A DNA stretch of 64,000 nucleotides from Lachnospiraceae bacterium (GTDB lineage: Bacteria; Bacillota; Clostridia; Lachnospirales; Lachnospiraceae): the NCBI GenBank assembly GCA_017437065.1, contig JAFSBX010000076.1, positions 24,466 to 88,465 of the forward strand, written 5' to 3'. The notes under the pieces are model-generated. The model searched no databases. It had not been told where the DNA came from and worked only from the letters and a program-made list of their open reading frames with translations. The stretch's first letter is position 1. Each line of letters begins with the position of its first letter. A program made the position numbers and the translations under genes. This document shows positions 26,340 through 34,309 of this stretch, in pieces.

Positions 26340-26969
26340 ATGATAGATAAAGTAATTGAAAACAATCAGGTAACGATTATGGGAACGATTGTGAGCGGCT
26401 ACCAGTTCAGCCATGAAATTTTCGGGGAGAATTTTTATATGGTAGATGTACAGGTACCGCGCCTCAGTGATTCGGCAGACATTATTCCGATTATGATTTC
26501 GGAGCGAATTGTGGATGTAGAGGCTGATGCGGTTGGCATGAATGTTGTGATTAACGGACAGTTCCGTTCATATAACCGCCACGAATCAAAGAAAAACAGA
26601 TTGCTTTTATCCGTATTTGCAAGAGATATTGAATTTGTGGATGAAGTATTGGAAAATGAAAAGACCAATCAGATTTATTTGGATGGCTACATATGTAAAC
26701 CGCCTGTTTACAGAAAAACCCCTTTGGGAAGGGAGATTACGGATTTACTGTTAGCGTCTAACAGACCGTATGGGAAATCAGATTATATTCCATGCATCTG
26801 CTGGGGAAGAAACGCACGCTATGCAAGCAGTTTTGAAGTAGGCATGCGTTGTGTAATCTGGGGAAGAATCCAAAGCAGGGAATATATGAAAAAGATTAGC
26901 GAGGATGAATTGGAAAAACGAATTGCTTATGAAGTTTCTGTGAGTAAACTGGAGCTTTTTGAGGAATAA
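26340..26969 (+). CDS. Tandem OB-fold single-stranded DNA-binding-like protein
   Basis: 209 residues. Two SSB/OB-type strands sets are visible: residues about 10-100 (NQVTIMGTIVSGYQFSHE, VVINGQFRSYNRHE, LLLSVFARDI) and 110-205 (IYLDGYICKPPVYRKTPLGR, YIPCICWGRNARYA, WGRIQSREY). The phrase RxTPLGREITDLLLA.NR..G.SDYIPCI is a recurring SSB signature. It lacks the acidic protein-interaction tail of housekeeping SSB. Likely a DNA replication or repair accessory; role inferred. AGGGAG precedes the ATG. Confidence 0.75.
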   Translation: MIDKVIENNQVTIMGTIVSGYQFSHEIFGENFYMVDVQVPRLSDSADIIPIMISERIVDVEADAVGMNVVINGQFRSYNRHESKKNRLLLSVFARDIEFVDEVLENEKTNQIYLDGYICKPPVYRKTPLGREITDLLLASNRPYGKSDYIPCICWGRNARYASSFEVGMRCVIWGRIQSREYMKKISEDELEKRIAYEVSVSKLELFEE

Positions 26970-27088
26970 TATCCAAAAAGGGAAAGTGGCGCACTTAAAA
27001 TTTGTTGAAAATAGCAAAAACTTATGTTATTATAAGGAGCAGTTACAAAAGCTTTACCGACGGGAAACCGGCAGCGTGGAGGAATGAT

Positions 27089-27598
27089 ATGAATAAAGGG
27101 ATGATACAGATTTATACAGGTGACGGACATGGAAAATCACCTGCAGCTCTCGGAAGGGCAGTTCAGGCTGCCGTAAAAGGAGATAATGTTGTAATTATAC
27201 AATTTTTAAAAGGAAAGGGACTGGAAGAGTCTGAATTCTTAAAAAGATTGGAACCCGAAATAAAGCTGTTCCGCTTTGAAAAATCAGATGAGAATTTTTC
27301 AGAGTTGCCGGATGACCGGAAACAGGAAGAAATACAGAATATTAAAAATGGTATGAACTATGCTAAAAAGGTGCTTTCTACCGGTGAATGCGGTCTTCTT
27401 ATTTTAGATGAAGTATTAGGTTTAATTGAAAAAGAGATTATATCTGTGGAAGAATTAAAAAATGTTTTGGAATGTCGGTCGGAAAATACAAACATTATTC
27501 TTACAGGAATTGCATTGAATGATGAAGTGTGCATACTGGCAGACGAGGTGTCCAAAATTGAAACAGTGAAATTTAAGTGCTGGAAAACAAGTGAATAA
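27089..27598 (+). CDS. Corrinoid adenosyltransferase (CobA/BtuR type)
   Basis: 169 residues from the ATG at 27089 with GGAGG upstream. P-loop TGDGHGKSPAALGRA near the N-terminus, the segment VVIIQFLKG, and LLILDEVLGLI are the diagnostic motifs of ATP:cob(I)alamin adenosyltransferases, which attach the adenosyl group to Co(I) corrinoids. The P-loop reads GHGKS rather than the common GKGKT, a mild deviation. It stands alone without other cobalamin genes or a visible cobalamin riboswitch, which suggests salvage use. Confidence 0.85.
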   Translation: MNKGMIQIYTGDGHGKSPAALGRAVQAAVKGDNVVIIQFLKGKGLEESEFLKRLEPEIKLFRFEKSDENFSELPDDRKQEEIQNIKNGMNYAKKVLSTGECGLLILDEVLGLIEKEIISVEELKNVLECRSENTNIILTGIALNDEVCILADEVSKIETVKFKCWKTSE

Positions 27599-27619
27599 AA
27601 TTTAAGAATGATTACGAAG

Positions 27620-27677
27620 AAAATAATCATAGCAGATACGCGTTGACAGAGAAGAACAGTAGTGCTATGATTATTTT
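27620..27677. other. 15-bp inverted repeat overlapping the dapA promoter
   Basis: AAAATAATCATAGCA (27620-27634) and its exact complement (27663-27677) could form a terminator for the adenosyltransferase gene. The right arm contains the -10 hexamer of the next promoter. Confidence 0.65.
27643..27671 (+). promoter_or_regulatory. Predicted promoter of the lysine-riboswitch/dapA transcript
   Basis: TTGACA at 27643-27648 and TATGAT at 27666-27671, spacer 17 bp, giving a start near 27678, immediately before the aptamer. Confidence 0.8.
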
Positions 27678-27679
27678 GT

Positions 27680-27848
27680 TAGATAGAGGTTGCATGATTC
27701 AAGAGTAGCTTTTTGGATACGTCAGGCGTAGTTGAAAAGGAGTGAAAGGGGAGAGTGCCGAAAGAGGAGGTTTCCTGAGGACCAAGTCTTGGGGATACAG
27801 CGAATAACTGTATAACTGTCATCTGTTAACTGGATGGGGCGCTATCAC
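27680..27848 (+). promoter_or_regulatory. Lysine riboswitch aptamer (L-box)
   Basis: The conserved strings of the B. subtilis lysC L-box are present in order: GATAGAGGTTGC, CAAGAGTAGC, TGAAAGGGGAGAGTGCCGAA and the closing GGGGCGCTATC. P1 pairs GATAG (27682-27686) with CTATC (27842-27846). Lysine binding is known to stabilise this fold and favour a downstream terminator, shutting off lysine synthesis. Confidence 0.93.
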
Positions 27849-27866
27849 GAATGGAGAAATTGTGGG

Positions 27867-27901
27867 GTCGGCGTGCATATCTGTAAGCCGGCTTTTGTTT
27901 T
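27867..27901 (+). terminator. Riboswitch expression-platform terminator
   Basis: GTCGGC pairs with GCCGGC (one wobble) across a 14-nt loop followed by TTTTGTTTT, between the aptamer and dapA. Confidence 0.8.
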
Positions 27902-27964
27902 ACAGGGAGATTTCTTTGAAATCCGTTGAATACAGCCCAAAACCTAATATTGAGGAGGAATCAT

Positions 27965-28849
27965 ATGGCTATTTTTACAGGAGCAGGTGTTGCCATTGTA
28001 ACACCATTTCATGAGAACGGAGAGGTAAATTACGAAAAATTTGCAGCTCTTTTGGAATTTCAGATTGAGAACGGAACAGATGCAATTATTGTCTGCGGTA
28101 CAACCGGAGAAGCATCTACTTTAAGTCACGAGGAACATTTAGACGTGATTAAATACTGTGTGGAAAAGGTTGCAGGAAGAGTACCTGTTATCGCAGGAAC
28201 AGGTTCCAATTGTACGGAAACTGCAATTTATTTATCGAAAGAAGCAGAAAAATACGGAGTAGACGGTCTTTTGGTTGTAACTCCTTATTACAATAAAGCA
28301 ACACAGAACGGTTTATATGAACATTTTAAAATGATTGCAGAGAGTGTAAATGTTCCAATTATTCTTTACAATGTACCGGGTAGAACAGGATGTAATCTTT
28401 TGCCGGCTACCGTAGTACGTCTTTGCAAAGATGTAAAAAATATTGTAGGTGTGAAAGAAGCAAGCGGAAACATTTCACAGGTAGCAAAACTGATGTCTTT
28501 GGCAGATGGCAGTGTGGATGTATATTCCGGAAATGATGACCAGATTGTGCCGCTTCTTTCTCTTGGAGGAAAAGGTGTTATTTCCGTACTTTCTAATGTA
28601 GCACCGAAACAGACACATGACATTTGTGCAAAATATTTTGAAGGTGACGTTGCCGGAAGCTGCAAGGAACAGCTTCGTGCAATCGAATTATGTGATGCTT
28701 TATTCTGTGAAGTAAATCCGATTCCGGTAAAAAAAGCGTTGAATCTGATGGGAATGGAAGCAGGTCCTATGAGAAGACCGCTTAGTGAAATGGAACCGGA
28801 AAATACAGCAAAACTGGAAAAAGCAATGAAAAACTACGGAATCTTATAA
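27965..28849 (+). CDS. dapA: 4-hydroxy-tetrahydrodipicolinate synthase
   Basis: 294 residues from the ATG at 27965 behind GAGGAGGA. Catalytic features are complete: Thr46-Thr47 in CGTTGEAST, Tyr135 in ILYNVPGRTG and Schiff-base Lys164 in GVKEASGN. It condenses pyruvate with aspartate semialdehyde, the first committed step to diaminopimelate and lysine, in the cytoplasm. Controlled by the lysine riboswitch directly upstream and followed by dapB after 30 bp. Confidence 0.98.
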   Translation: MAIFTGAGVAIVTPFHENGEVNYEKFAALLEFQIENGTDAIIVCGTTGEASTLSHEEHLDVIKYCVEKVAGRVPVIAGTGSNCTETAIYLSKEAEKYGVDGLLVVTPYYNKATQNGLYEHFKMIAESVNVPIILYNVPGRTGCNLLPATVVRLCKDVKNIVGVKEASGNISQVAKLMSLADGSVDVYSGNDDQIVPLLSLGGKGVISVLSNVAPKQTHDICAKYFEGDVAGSCKEQLRAIELCDALFCEVNPIPVKKALNLMGMEAGPMRRPLSEMEPENTAKLEKAMKNYGIL

Positions 28850-28879
28850 TTTGAGATTCAAAAACAGGAGAAAACAACA

Positions 28880-29638
28880 ATGATAAAAGCGATTATGCAC
28901 GGCTGTAATGGAAAGATGGGACAGACAATTGCCGGTCTGATTGCAGCAGACGAAGAAATAGAACTGGTTGCAGGAGTGGATGCATATTTAGGAGTGAATA
29001 ATTCTTTTCCGGTATTTTCGAGCATTTCAGAGTGTAATGTAGAAGCTGATGTAGTCATTGACTTTTCATCAGCACCGGCAGTAGATGGGCTTCTTGAATG
29101 GTGTATAGCCAAAAATGTGCCTTGTGTACTCTGCACAACAGGTTTATCAGAAGAACAGCTGACAAAAGTAAAGGAAGCTTCTGAAAAGACAGCAATCTTA
29201 AAATCAGCCAATATGTCTCTGGGAATCAATATGCTTTTGAAGCTTTTGAAAGAAGCGGCAGGTATTCTGGCTCCGGCAGGCTTTGATATTGAAATTGTTG
29301 AAAAACATCACAATTTGAAGCTGGATGCACCAAGCGGTACAGCACTTGCTTTGGCAGATTCCATTAATGAAGAATTTGATAACAGTTATGAATATGTTTA
29401 TGACAGAAGTCAGAAGAGAGAAAAAAGAGCTAAGAAAGAAATGGGAATTTCAGCAGTCCGTGGAGGAACGATTGTGGGTGACCATGATGTAATTTTTGCG
29501 GGAGCTGATGAAGTAATTACTTTTTCGCATACTGCATATTCTAAAGCGGTATTTGGAAAAGGTGCGATACAGGCCGCAAAATTCCTTGCAGGAAAACTGG
29601 CGGGTATGTATGATATGAGTGATGTAATTAATGGATAA
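28880..29638 (+). CDS. dapB: 4-hydroxy-tetrahydrodipicolinate reductase
   Basis: 252 residues. N-terminal nucleotide-binding motif HGCNGKMGQTI, catalytic EKHHNLKLDAPSGTA and IRGG-like VRGGTIVGDHDV near the C-terminus identify DapB, which reduces the DapA product with NAD(P)H. It lies in the same lysine-riboswitch operon, and AGGAG precedes its ATG. A symmetric terminator follows. Confidence 0.98.
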   Translation: MIKAIMHGCNGKMGQTIAGLIAADEEIELVAGVDAYLGVNNSFPVFSSISECNVEADVVIDFSSAPAVDGLLEWCIAKNVPCVLCTTGLSEEQLTKVKEASEKTAILKSANMSLGINMLLKLLKEAAGILAPAGFDIEIVEKHHNLKLDAPSGTALALADSINEEFDNSYEYVYDRSQKREKRAKKEMGISAVRGGTIVGDHDVIFAGADEVITFSHTAYSKAVFGKGAIQAAKFLAGKLAGMYDMSDVING

Positions 29639-29651
29639 TATTATTTCATAT

Positions 29652-29682
29652 AAAAAGTGAGGCCTATACAGCCTCACTTTTT
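29652..29682. terminator. Bidirectional terminator between dapB and lipoprotein gene
   Basis: AAAAAGTGAGGC and GCCTCACTTTTT form a perfect 12-bp stem with a 7-nt loop between convergent genes; A/T runs on both sides suit termination both ways. Confidence 0.92.
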
Positions 29683-29703
29683 AATGAGATTAGGAAGAGA
29701 AGA

Positions 29704-30219
29704 TTAACGATTGTTTGCTGTACCATTACCCGTAGTGGCATTGTTGTTTGCTGTAGTGTTTGCCGTGTCATTATTTGTACCGTTACCAACAAGGTCATCT
29801 GTGACGTCGGATACACCATCTGCAACATTATCAACAGCATCACTGACAGCATTTCCGGCATCATCTAAAAGAGAATCATCGTTACCGGTATTTGCTTCAG
29901 TGGTAGAGTTTGTATCAGTATTTGTATCAGTCGTTGTATCATCGGTCATTGTACTGCCGTTTACGGCGTTACCATCGTTTGTGACAGCACCGGCACCGGT
30001 GTCGGTAGTAGCGTTATTATTTGCATTGCCTGTAGTGTTGTCGTCAGTGGCAGTATTGTCGGTGCCTGTGGTGCCAGTGTCTGTGGTAGTGCCGGTATTG
30101 GTGTTATTACCGGCCATATCATCAGCGTTTCCATTGTTATTGTCGGTTCCGCAGGCTGTGAGCATGCATACCATAAGTATCATAAGGAACACGGACAATA
30201 CTTTTTTACTTTTTTTCAT
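29704..30219 (-). CDS. Thr/Asn/Asp-rich low-complexity lipoprotein
   Basis: 171 residues. Lys-rich n-region, hydrophobic core and lipobox LTACG mark a lipoprotein with acylated Cys about 23. The mature part is almost entirely Thr, Asn, Asp, Gly and Ala in irregular short repeats (TTDTGTTGTDNTATDDNTTG), without Lys, probably an extended or disordered surface tether. No domain recognised. AGGAG precedes the start. Repetitive coding sequence suggests length may vary between strains. Confidence 0.8.
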   Translation of the reverse strand: MKKSKKVLSVFLMILMVCMLTACGTDNNNGNADDMAGNNTNTGTTTDTGTTGTDNTATDDNTTGNANNNATTDTGAGAVTNDGNAVNGSTMTDDTTTDTNTDTNSTTEANTGNDDSLLDDAGNAVSDAVDNVADGVSDVTDDLVGNGTNNDTANTTANNNATTGNGTANNR

Positions 30220-30366
30220 AATTTTTCACTCCTTTAATTTGGGCTTCAATAAACCTCCCCAAACGGCGTATTGCACGTTCGGGAAAGTTTCTAAAAATAG
30301 TATGTACATTCTTTTTTGGAATATTCAGATAAAAAATAATTAAAATACAGGAAGGAACAAAATTTT

Positions 30367-31140
30367 ATGAATTTCAGACCATGTATTGATATCCATAACG
30401 GAAAAGTGAAACAAATTGTAGGAGGCAGTCTTTTGGATGAACAAAATCAGGCGGAAGAAAATTTTGTATCAGAAAAGGATGCAGCCTGGTTTGCCGGAAT
30501 GTATGCCGAAAAGGGACTGAAAGGAGGACATATTATCTTGTTGAATCCTCTTGCCAGTGAATTTTATGAGGCAACAAAAAGACAGGCAATTTCTGCATTG
30601 GGACGTTACCCGAAGGGAATGCAGATTGGAGGTGGCATTACCGCTGAAAATGCAGCAGAATATCTGGATGCGGGAGCAAGTCATATTATTGTAACTTCCT
30701 ATGTATTTAAAGATGGAAAGATTCATTATGAAAATCTTGAAAAATTGAAAAAAGAAGTAGGAAGTGAACATATCGTTATTGATTTAAGCTGCCGAAGTAA
30801 AGAGGGTGCGTATTATATTGTTACCGACAGATGGCAGAAATATACGGAAACAAAGCTGAATGAAGAAACAATGAATTTTTTTGCTGATTTTTGTGATGAA
30901 TTTTTAGTGCATGCGGTAGACGTGGAAGGAAAGGCGAGCGGCATTGAGGAAACGGTAGCAGAACTTTTGGGAAAATGGGGAAAAAAGCCGGTTACTTATG
31001 CAGGTGGTGTGCATAGCTTTGCAGATTTGGATAAATTAAAGAAACTGGGAAGAAACAGAGTGGATGTGACGATAGGAAGTGCTTTGGATATTTTTGGCGG
31101 AAAGATGAAGTTTGAGGAAGTGCTTGGGTATATGAGGTAG
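30367..31140 (+). CDS. HisA-like isomerase, eukaryotic-type (HIS6 family)
   Basis: 257 residues of (beta/alpha)8 type. MNFRPCIDIHNGKVKQIVGG carries the first catalytic Asp (D8); MQIGGGITAENAAEYLDAGA and PVTYAGGVHSFADLDKL are the phosphate-binding loops. Sequence style (EKGLKGGHIILLNP, SHIIVTSYVFKDG) follows the fungal/plant ProFAR isomerase branch rather than usual bacterial HisA. It would isomerise ProFAR to PRFAR in histidine synthesis. No other his gene is nearby. Confidence 0.82.
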   Translation: MNFRPCIDIHNGKVKQIVGGSLLDEQNQAEENFVSEKDAAWFAGMYAEKGLKGGHIILLNPLASEFYEATKRQAISALGRYPKGMQIGGGITAENAAEYLDAGASHIIVTSYVFKDGKIHYENLEKLKKEVGSEHIVIDLSCRSKEGAYYIVTDRWQKYTETKLNEETMNFFADFCDEFLVHAVDVEGKASGIEETVAELLGKWGKKPVTYAGGVHSFADLDKLKKLGRNRVDVTIGSALDIFGGKMKFEEVLGYMR

Positions 31141-31188
31141 GAAATTAGTATTTGTTAGCCAAACATCCAACAGAGTAGGACTCGCACA

Positions 31189-31228
31189 AAAAAGGGAGCT
31201 GTTGCACTTGGTGCACAGCTCCCTTTTC
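31189..31228. terminator. Bidirectional terminator between hisA-like gene and cspA
   Basis: AAAAGGGAGCTGT and ACAGCTCCCTTTT pair perfectly (13 bp), flanked by A-run and T-run. Confidence 0.9.
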
Positions 31229-31328
31229 TAATCCGTCATAACAATACTGCAAATTCATAAATAAACTCATCATTTATATTAAGAAAAGGCACATGTTGAT
31301 ACTGATTATTGAGTGTTATAAGTAGTTC

Positions 31329-31529
31329 TTATAACTTTGTTACGTTAACAGCCTGAGGTCCTTTTTCTCCGTTGATTACTTCGAATTCGACACTTGCGCC
31401 TTCTTCTAAAGATTTGAAGCCTTCCATGTTTAATCCTGAGTAATGTACGAATACATCATTTCCAGTTTCATCAGAAATGAAACCATAACCTTTTTGGTTG
31501 TTAAACCATTTTACTGTACCTTTGTTCAT
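31329..31529 (-). CDS. Cold shock protein, CspA family
   Basis: 66 residues from [20 protein letters not shown] (start 31529, GGAGG 8 nt upstream). RNP1 KGYGFI and RNP2 VFVHYSG motifs are intact. A single-domain RNA/ssDNA chaperone that melts mRNA structure. Divergent from the LytM-like gene with a 164-nt gap holding both promoters. Confidence 0.97.
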   Translation of the reverse strand: MNKGTVKWFNNQKGYGFISDETGNDVFVHYSGLNMEGFKSLEEGASVEFEVINGEKGPQAVNVTKL

Positions 31530-31635
31530 TATAGATACCTCCAAAAAATATATATCACTGTAATGTATACAGTAAATCTAGAATAGCACAAGAATTCAGA
31601 AAAGTAAAGCGCGACAGCAGTTTTTTGCAAAAAAG

Positions 31636-31665
31636 TTGTCATGTACAGGCTGTTTATGTTAAAAT
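31636..31665 (+). promoter_or_regulatory. Predicted promoter of the LytM-like gene
   Basis: TTGTCA at 31636-31641 and TAAAAT at 31660-31665, 18-bp spacer, followed by GGAGGTGA and the ATG. Confidence 0.6.
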
Positions 31666-31693
31666 GGAAAAAATTTACTGGAGGTGACTTATT

Positions 31694-32473
31694 ATGGAAC
31701 CTAAGGAGAGTAGAAAAAGACCCAAATATACACTGAAAATTTTTTCGGATATGAAGGAAGAAAGCATAAAGCAGATATATCTTGGTTCGAGAAAAGCACA
31801 AATAATAATGTGTGTGTTGGTAATGTTTTTGATTACAAACATATGTTATTGCATCTACAGTTCTATTGTAATGTCGGGGATTAGAGAGATAAATCGTTCT
31901 CAGACAGTACAGATAAAGCAGTTGATGGCAGAAAAGGAAACTTTGGAAACTGAAAATGCGGAGCTTGCCGATAAGGTGGCAGTACTGAGCGAGACCATTA
32001 ATCAGAAAGTGAAGCTGGAAGAGGAACAGAAAGCCGAGTTTGAGAGAATGAGTATCCCAAATGGCTTTCCGATGACAGGCGCAGTGAGTATAGCAGATTC
32101 GGAGATGCAGGATTCCGAAAAAGATGATGAACAGGAAGCAGATGAATCCGAAGAGGAAAAAGAAAAATCCGTGACGGAAGAAATTATGGTATTTGAAGGA
32201 ACGGAAGGAAACATGATAGTTGCTGCGGGAAACGGTGTAGTAATGTCTGTGGAGACAGATTCCGAATATGGAAATAAGGTAGTTATAGACCATGGAAACG
32301 GATACCAATCCATATACAAAAATAAAGGAAATGCAATTGTCAAAATTGGTGATGAAATAGACAGGGGAGCGACACTGTTTCTTATTGGTGAAAACAATAC
32401 AGAGTTGGGTTATCAGATTATGAAGGATGGCATCTATATTCAGCCGGAAGACATGGTAGAAATCAATGGTTAA
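31694..32473 (+). CDS. Membrane-anchored, degenerate LytM/M23-like protein
   Basis: 259 residues. A basic cytoplasmic N-terminus, one membrane helix (about residues 37-60, IIMCVLVMFLITNICYCIY), a coiled coil (about 75-115), a Glu/Asp-rich linker, and a C-terminal LytM fold with VVIDHGNGYQSIYKNKG, VKIGDEIDRGATLFLIG. The usual zinc-binding HxxxD and HxH motifs are missing (LGYQIMKDG replaces LHFEV), so it is probably not a peptidase but a regulator or scaffold of cell-wall hydrolysis, like other degenerate LytM proteins. Topology puts the LytM domain outside the cell. Confidence 0.82.
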   Translation: MEPKESRKRPKYTLKIFSDMKEESIKQIYLGSRKAQIIMCVLVMFLITNICYCIYSSIVMSGIREINRSQTVQIKQLMAEKETLETENAELADKVAVLSETINQKVKLEEEQKAEFERMSIPNGFPMTGAVSIADSEMQDSEKDDEQEADESEEEKEKSVTEEIMVFEGTEGNMIVAAGNGVVMSVETDSEYGNKVVIDHGNGYQSIYKNKGNAIVKIGDEIDRGATLFLIGENNTELGYQIMKDGIYIQPEDMVEING

Positions 32474-32490
32474 TATGCAGTAAAAAGAGA

Positions 32491-32525
32491 AAGCACATTT
32501 GGCTCAAAACCATATGTGCTTTTTG
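32491..32525. terminator. Terminator between LytM-like and yerC-like genes
   Basis: A 12-bp stem with one T-T mismatch (arms AAAGCACAT and ATGTGCTTT at the base) followed by TTTTT on the plus strand; convergent genes on both sides. Confidence 0.85.
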
Positions 32526-32535
32526 ACTTCCATGT

Positions 32536-32832
32536 TTAATTTTTCAGCGGTTCAATGCGATCGAATACTAATTCATATCCATCATTGCCATAATTTAAGG
32601 AACGATTAACTCGGCTGATGGTTGCGGTAGAAGCACCTGTTTTTTCAGCGATTTCAAGATACGTTTTGTGATCCCTTAACATAGCGGCAACTTCGAATCT
32701 CTGGGATAAGGAAAGAAGCTCGTTTACAGTGCATAAGTCTTCAAAAAAACTGTAACATTCGTTCTTATCTTTGAGACTTAAAACGGCATCAAAAAGATAA
32801 TCAACAGCCTCTGTTTTAATTTTCTTATTCAT
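32536..32832 (-). CDS. YerC/YecD TrpR-like transcriptional regulator
   Basis: 98 residues from the ATG at 32832 with GGAGG 5 nt upstream. NELLSLSQRFEVAAMLRDHKTYLEIAEKTGASTATISRVNR is the TrpR-like helix-turn-helix core of the YerC/YecD family; quoted ends are LSLSQRFEVAAML and GASTATISRVNR. Small DNA-binding protein of unknown regulon in Firmicutes. Not next to trp genes. Confidence 0.88.
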   Translation of the reverse strand: MNKKIKTEAVDYLFDAVLSLKDKNECYSFFEDLCTVNELLSLSQRFEVAAMLRDHKTYLEIAEKTGASTATISRVNRSLNYGNDGYELVFDRIEPLKN

Positions 32833-32987
32833 GCTTGCCTCCAATTTTTTTTCTGTCATGATTGTAAAAAACGTCACAATCCAGTCTGCTAACATATTAA
32901 CATTTTAACATACTAAAGTTTTAAAGTAAAGAAGAATTGTTATGAAGCATGGTGACTGACAAAAGGTAAAATTAGTTATATTATGAC

Positions 32988-33016
32988 TTGTCTTGTAGTT
33001 TTCAATACTATATAAT
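32988..33016 (+). promoter_or_regulatory. Predicted promoter of the DUF1836 gene
   Basis: TTGTCT at 32988-32993 and TATAAT at 33011-33016, spacer 17 bp, 24 bp before the start codon. Confidence 0.6.
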
Positions 33017-33039
33017 AAGGTGAAAGAAAGGTGTTGAAT

Positions 33040-33651
33040 ATGACGATTAATACGGAAGATTTGATAAACAGTATATTGGAAAGTCTGGAGAGAATTCATT
33101 ATATAAAAACGGATGAGATTCCCAATATTGATTTATATATGGATCAGGTAACTACTTTTATGGAAAAAAAGTTGAAAAATACGACGAGAAATCCGGAAGA
33201 GGACAAAATACTGACCAAGACAATGATAAACAATTATGCCAAAAATGATTTACTTCCTCCACCAGTAAAGAAGAAGTATACGAAAGAACATGTTCTTCTG
33301 TTAATATTCATTTACTATTATAAAGGAATTTTATCCATTAATGATATTCAGAATTTATTGAAACCAATTACGGATAAACATTTCGGAAAAGACGGAAATC
33401 GGGATTTGGAGTATATTTACAATGAAGTTTTTGCTTTAGAAGAAGGACAGGTTGAAGAGCTGAAAAAGGATGTATTGAAAAAATTTGAAGTATCCAAGGA
33501 AACTTTTAAAGAAGCTTCAGAAGATGAAAAAGAATTTTTACAGATATTCTCCTTTATATGTCAGTTGAGTTTTGACGTATATGTGAAACGTTTATTGATA
33601 GAAAAGATGATTGACGGGTTAAAAGATAAAGAAGTTGATAAGAAAAAGTAA
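33040..33651 (+). CDS. DUF1836 family protein
   Basis: 203 residues from the ATG at 33040 (AAAGG 8 nt upstream); an in-frame GTG at 33031 lacks a ribosome site. MINNYAKNDLLPPPVKKKYTKEH is the conserved centre of DUF1836, a MerR-like winged-helix motif, followed by helical YYYKGILSINDIQNLLKPI. Family members are predicted DNA-binding proteins of unknown target; B. subtilis YkrK belongs here. Followed by a strong terminator that overlaps its stop codon. Confidence 0.88.
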   Translation: MTINTEDLINSILESLERIHYIKTDEIPNIDLYMDQVTTFMEKKLKNTTRNPEEDKILTKTMINNYAKNDLLPPPVKKKYTKEHVLLLIFIYYYKGILSINDIQNLLKPITDKHFGKDGNRDLEYIYNEVFALEEGQVEELKKDVLKKFEVSKETFKEASEDEKEFLQIFSFICQLSFDVYVKRLLIEKMIDGLKDKEVDKKK

Positions 33652-33699
33652 AAAAACGGGTAAAGTATATTAAAAATTAGTTTACTTTACCCGTTTTTT
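33651..33699 (+). terminator. Terminator after DUF1836 gene
   Basis: AAAAAACGGGTAAAGTA and TACTTTACCCGTTTTTT form a perfect 17-bp stem around a 15-nt loop. Confidence 0.93.
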
Positions 33700-33798
33700 G
33701 TAATATCATATATATGGAATGGTAAAATAGTACCAAAAACAGTGAAAAGCATAGGGCATGTCAGATGTTGGCATGAAACATGTAGAAATGAGGTAAGT

Positions 33799-34155
33799 AT
33801 GACAGTATATGATTTAAGGGATAAGGGTTTTGATGTAAATAGTGCATTGGAATTATGTGTAGGAAGTGAAGAAATTTATAAAGAAGTGTTGGAAACAGCA
33901 CTGGAAGAAGGTCTTGAGAAGATTCCGTTTATCAGAGAATGTGTAGAAAAAGAAGATTTTAAGCGATATACAATAGAAGTGCATGGACTAAAAAATGCAG
34001 CCAGACAGATTGGGGCATCGGAGCTTTCAGATTTAGCTTTTGAGCAGGAGAAAGCTGCGAAAGCGGAACAATATGAATTTATAAAAGAATCCTATGAAAA
34101 ACTGTTAGAAAAGTATAGTCAGACGATGGATGTGTTGAAAGAGCTGTTGGGGTAA
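33799..34155 (+). CDS. Orphan HPt (histidine phosphotransfer) domain protein
   Basis: 118 residues from the ATG at 33799 (GAGGTAAGT just upstream). The four-helix HPt core carries the phospho-His in EVHGLKNAARQIGA (His62), with the expected Lys at +3 and Gly at +10. No kinase or receiver domain is fused or adjacent, so it must relay phosphate between separate proteins, possibly a hybrid kinase such as the one at the left edge. Cytoplasmic. Confidence 0.85.
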   Translation: MTVYDLRDKGFDVNSALELCVGSEEIYKEVLETALEEGLEKIPFIRECVEKEDFKRYTIEVHGLKNAARQIGASELSDLAFEQEKAAKAEQYEFIKESYEKLLEKYSQTMDVLKELLG

Positions 34156-34219
34156 CCGACAGCTTTTGTGTTATGAGAGTAAATGAAATTGATAATAATT
34201 TTCAATTAAACAGGTAAAG

Positions 34220-34247
34220 TTGACAGTTTGGGCGGATATGTTATAGT
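34220..34247 (+). promoter_or_regulatory. Predicted copA promoter
   Basis: TTGACA at 34220-34225 and TATAGT at 34242-34247, 16-bp spacer. No CopY or CsoR operator is obvious. Confidence 0.6.
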
Positions 34248-34309
34248 TATAAACAGCAATGTGCAGAATAAAGGAAAAGAATATGTTTTGTACTGGAAAG
34301 GTTTGACTG

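Noticed and set aside
27002-27088. Cobalamin riboswitch ahead of the adenosyltransferase gene
   Set aside because: The upstream gap is too short and lacks the conserved B12-box.
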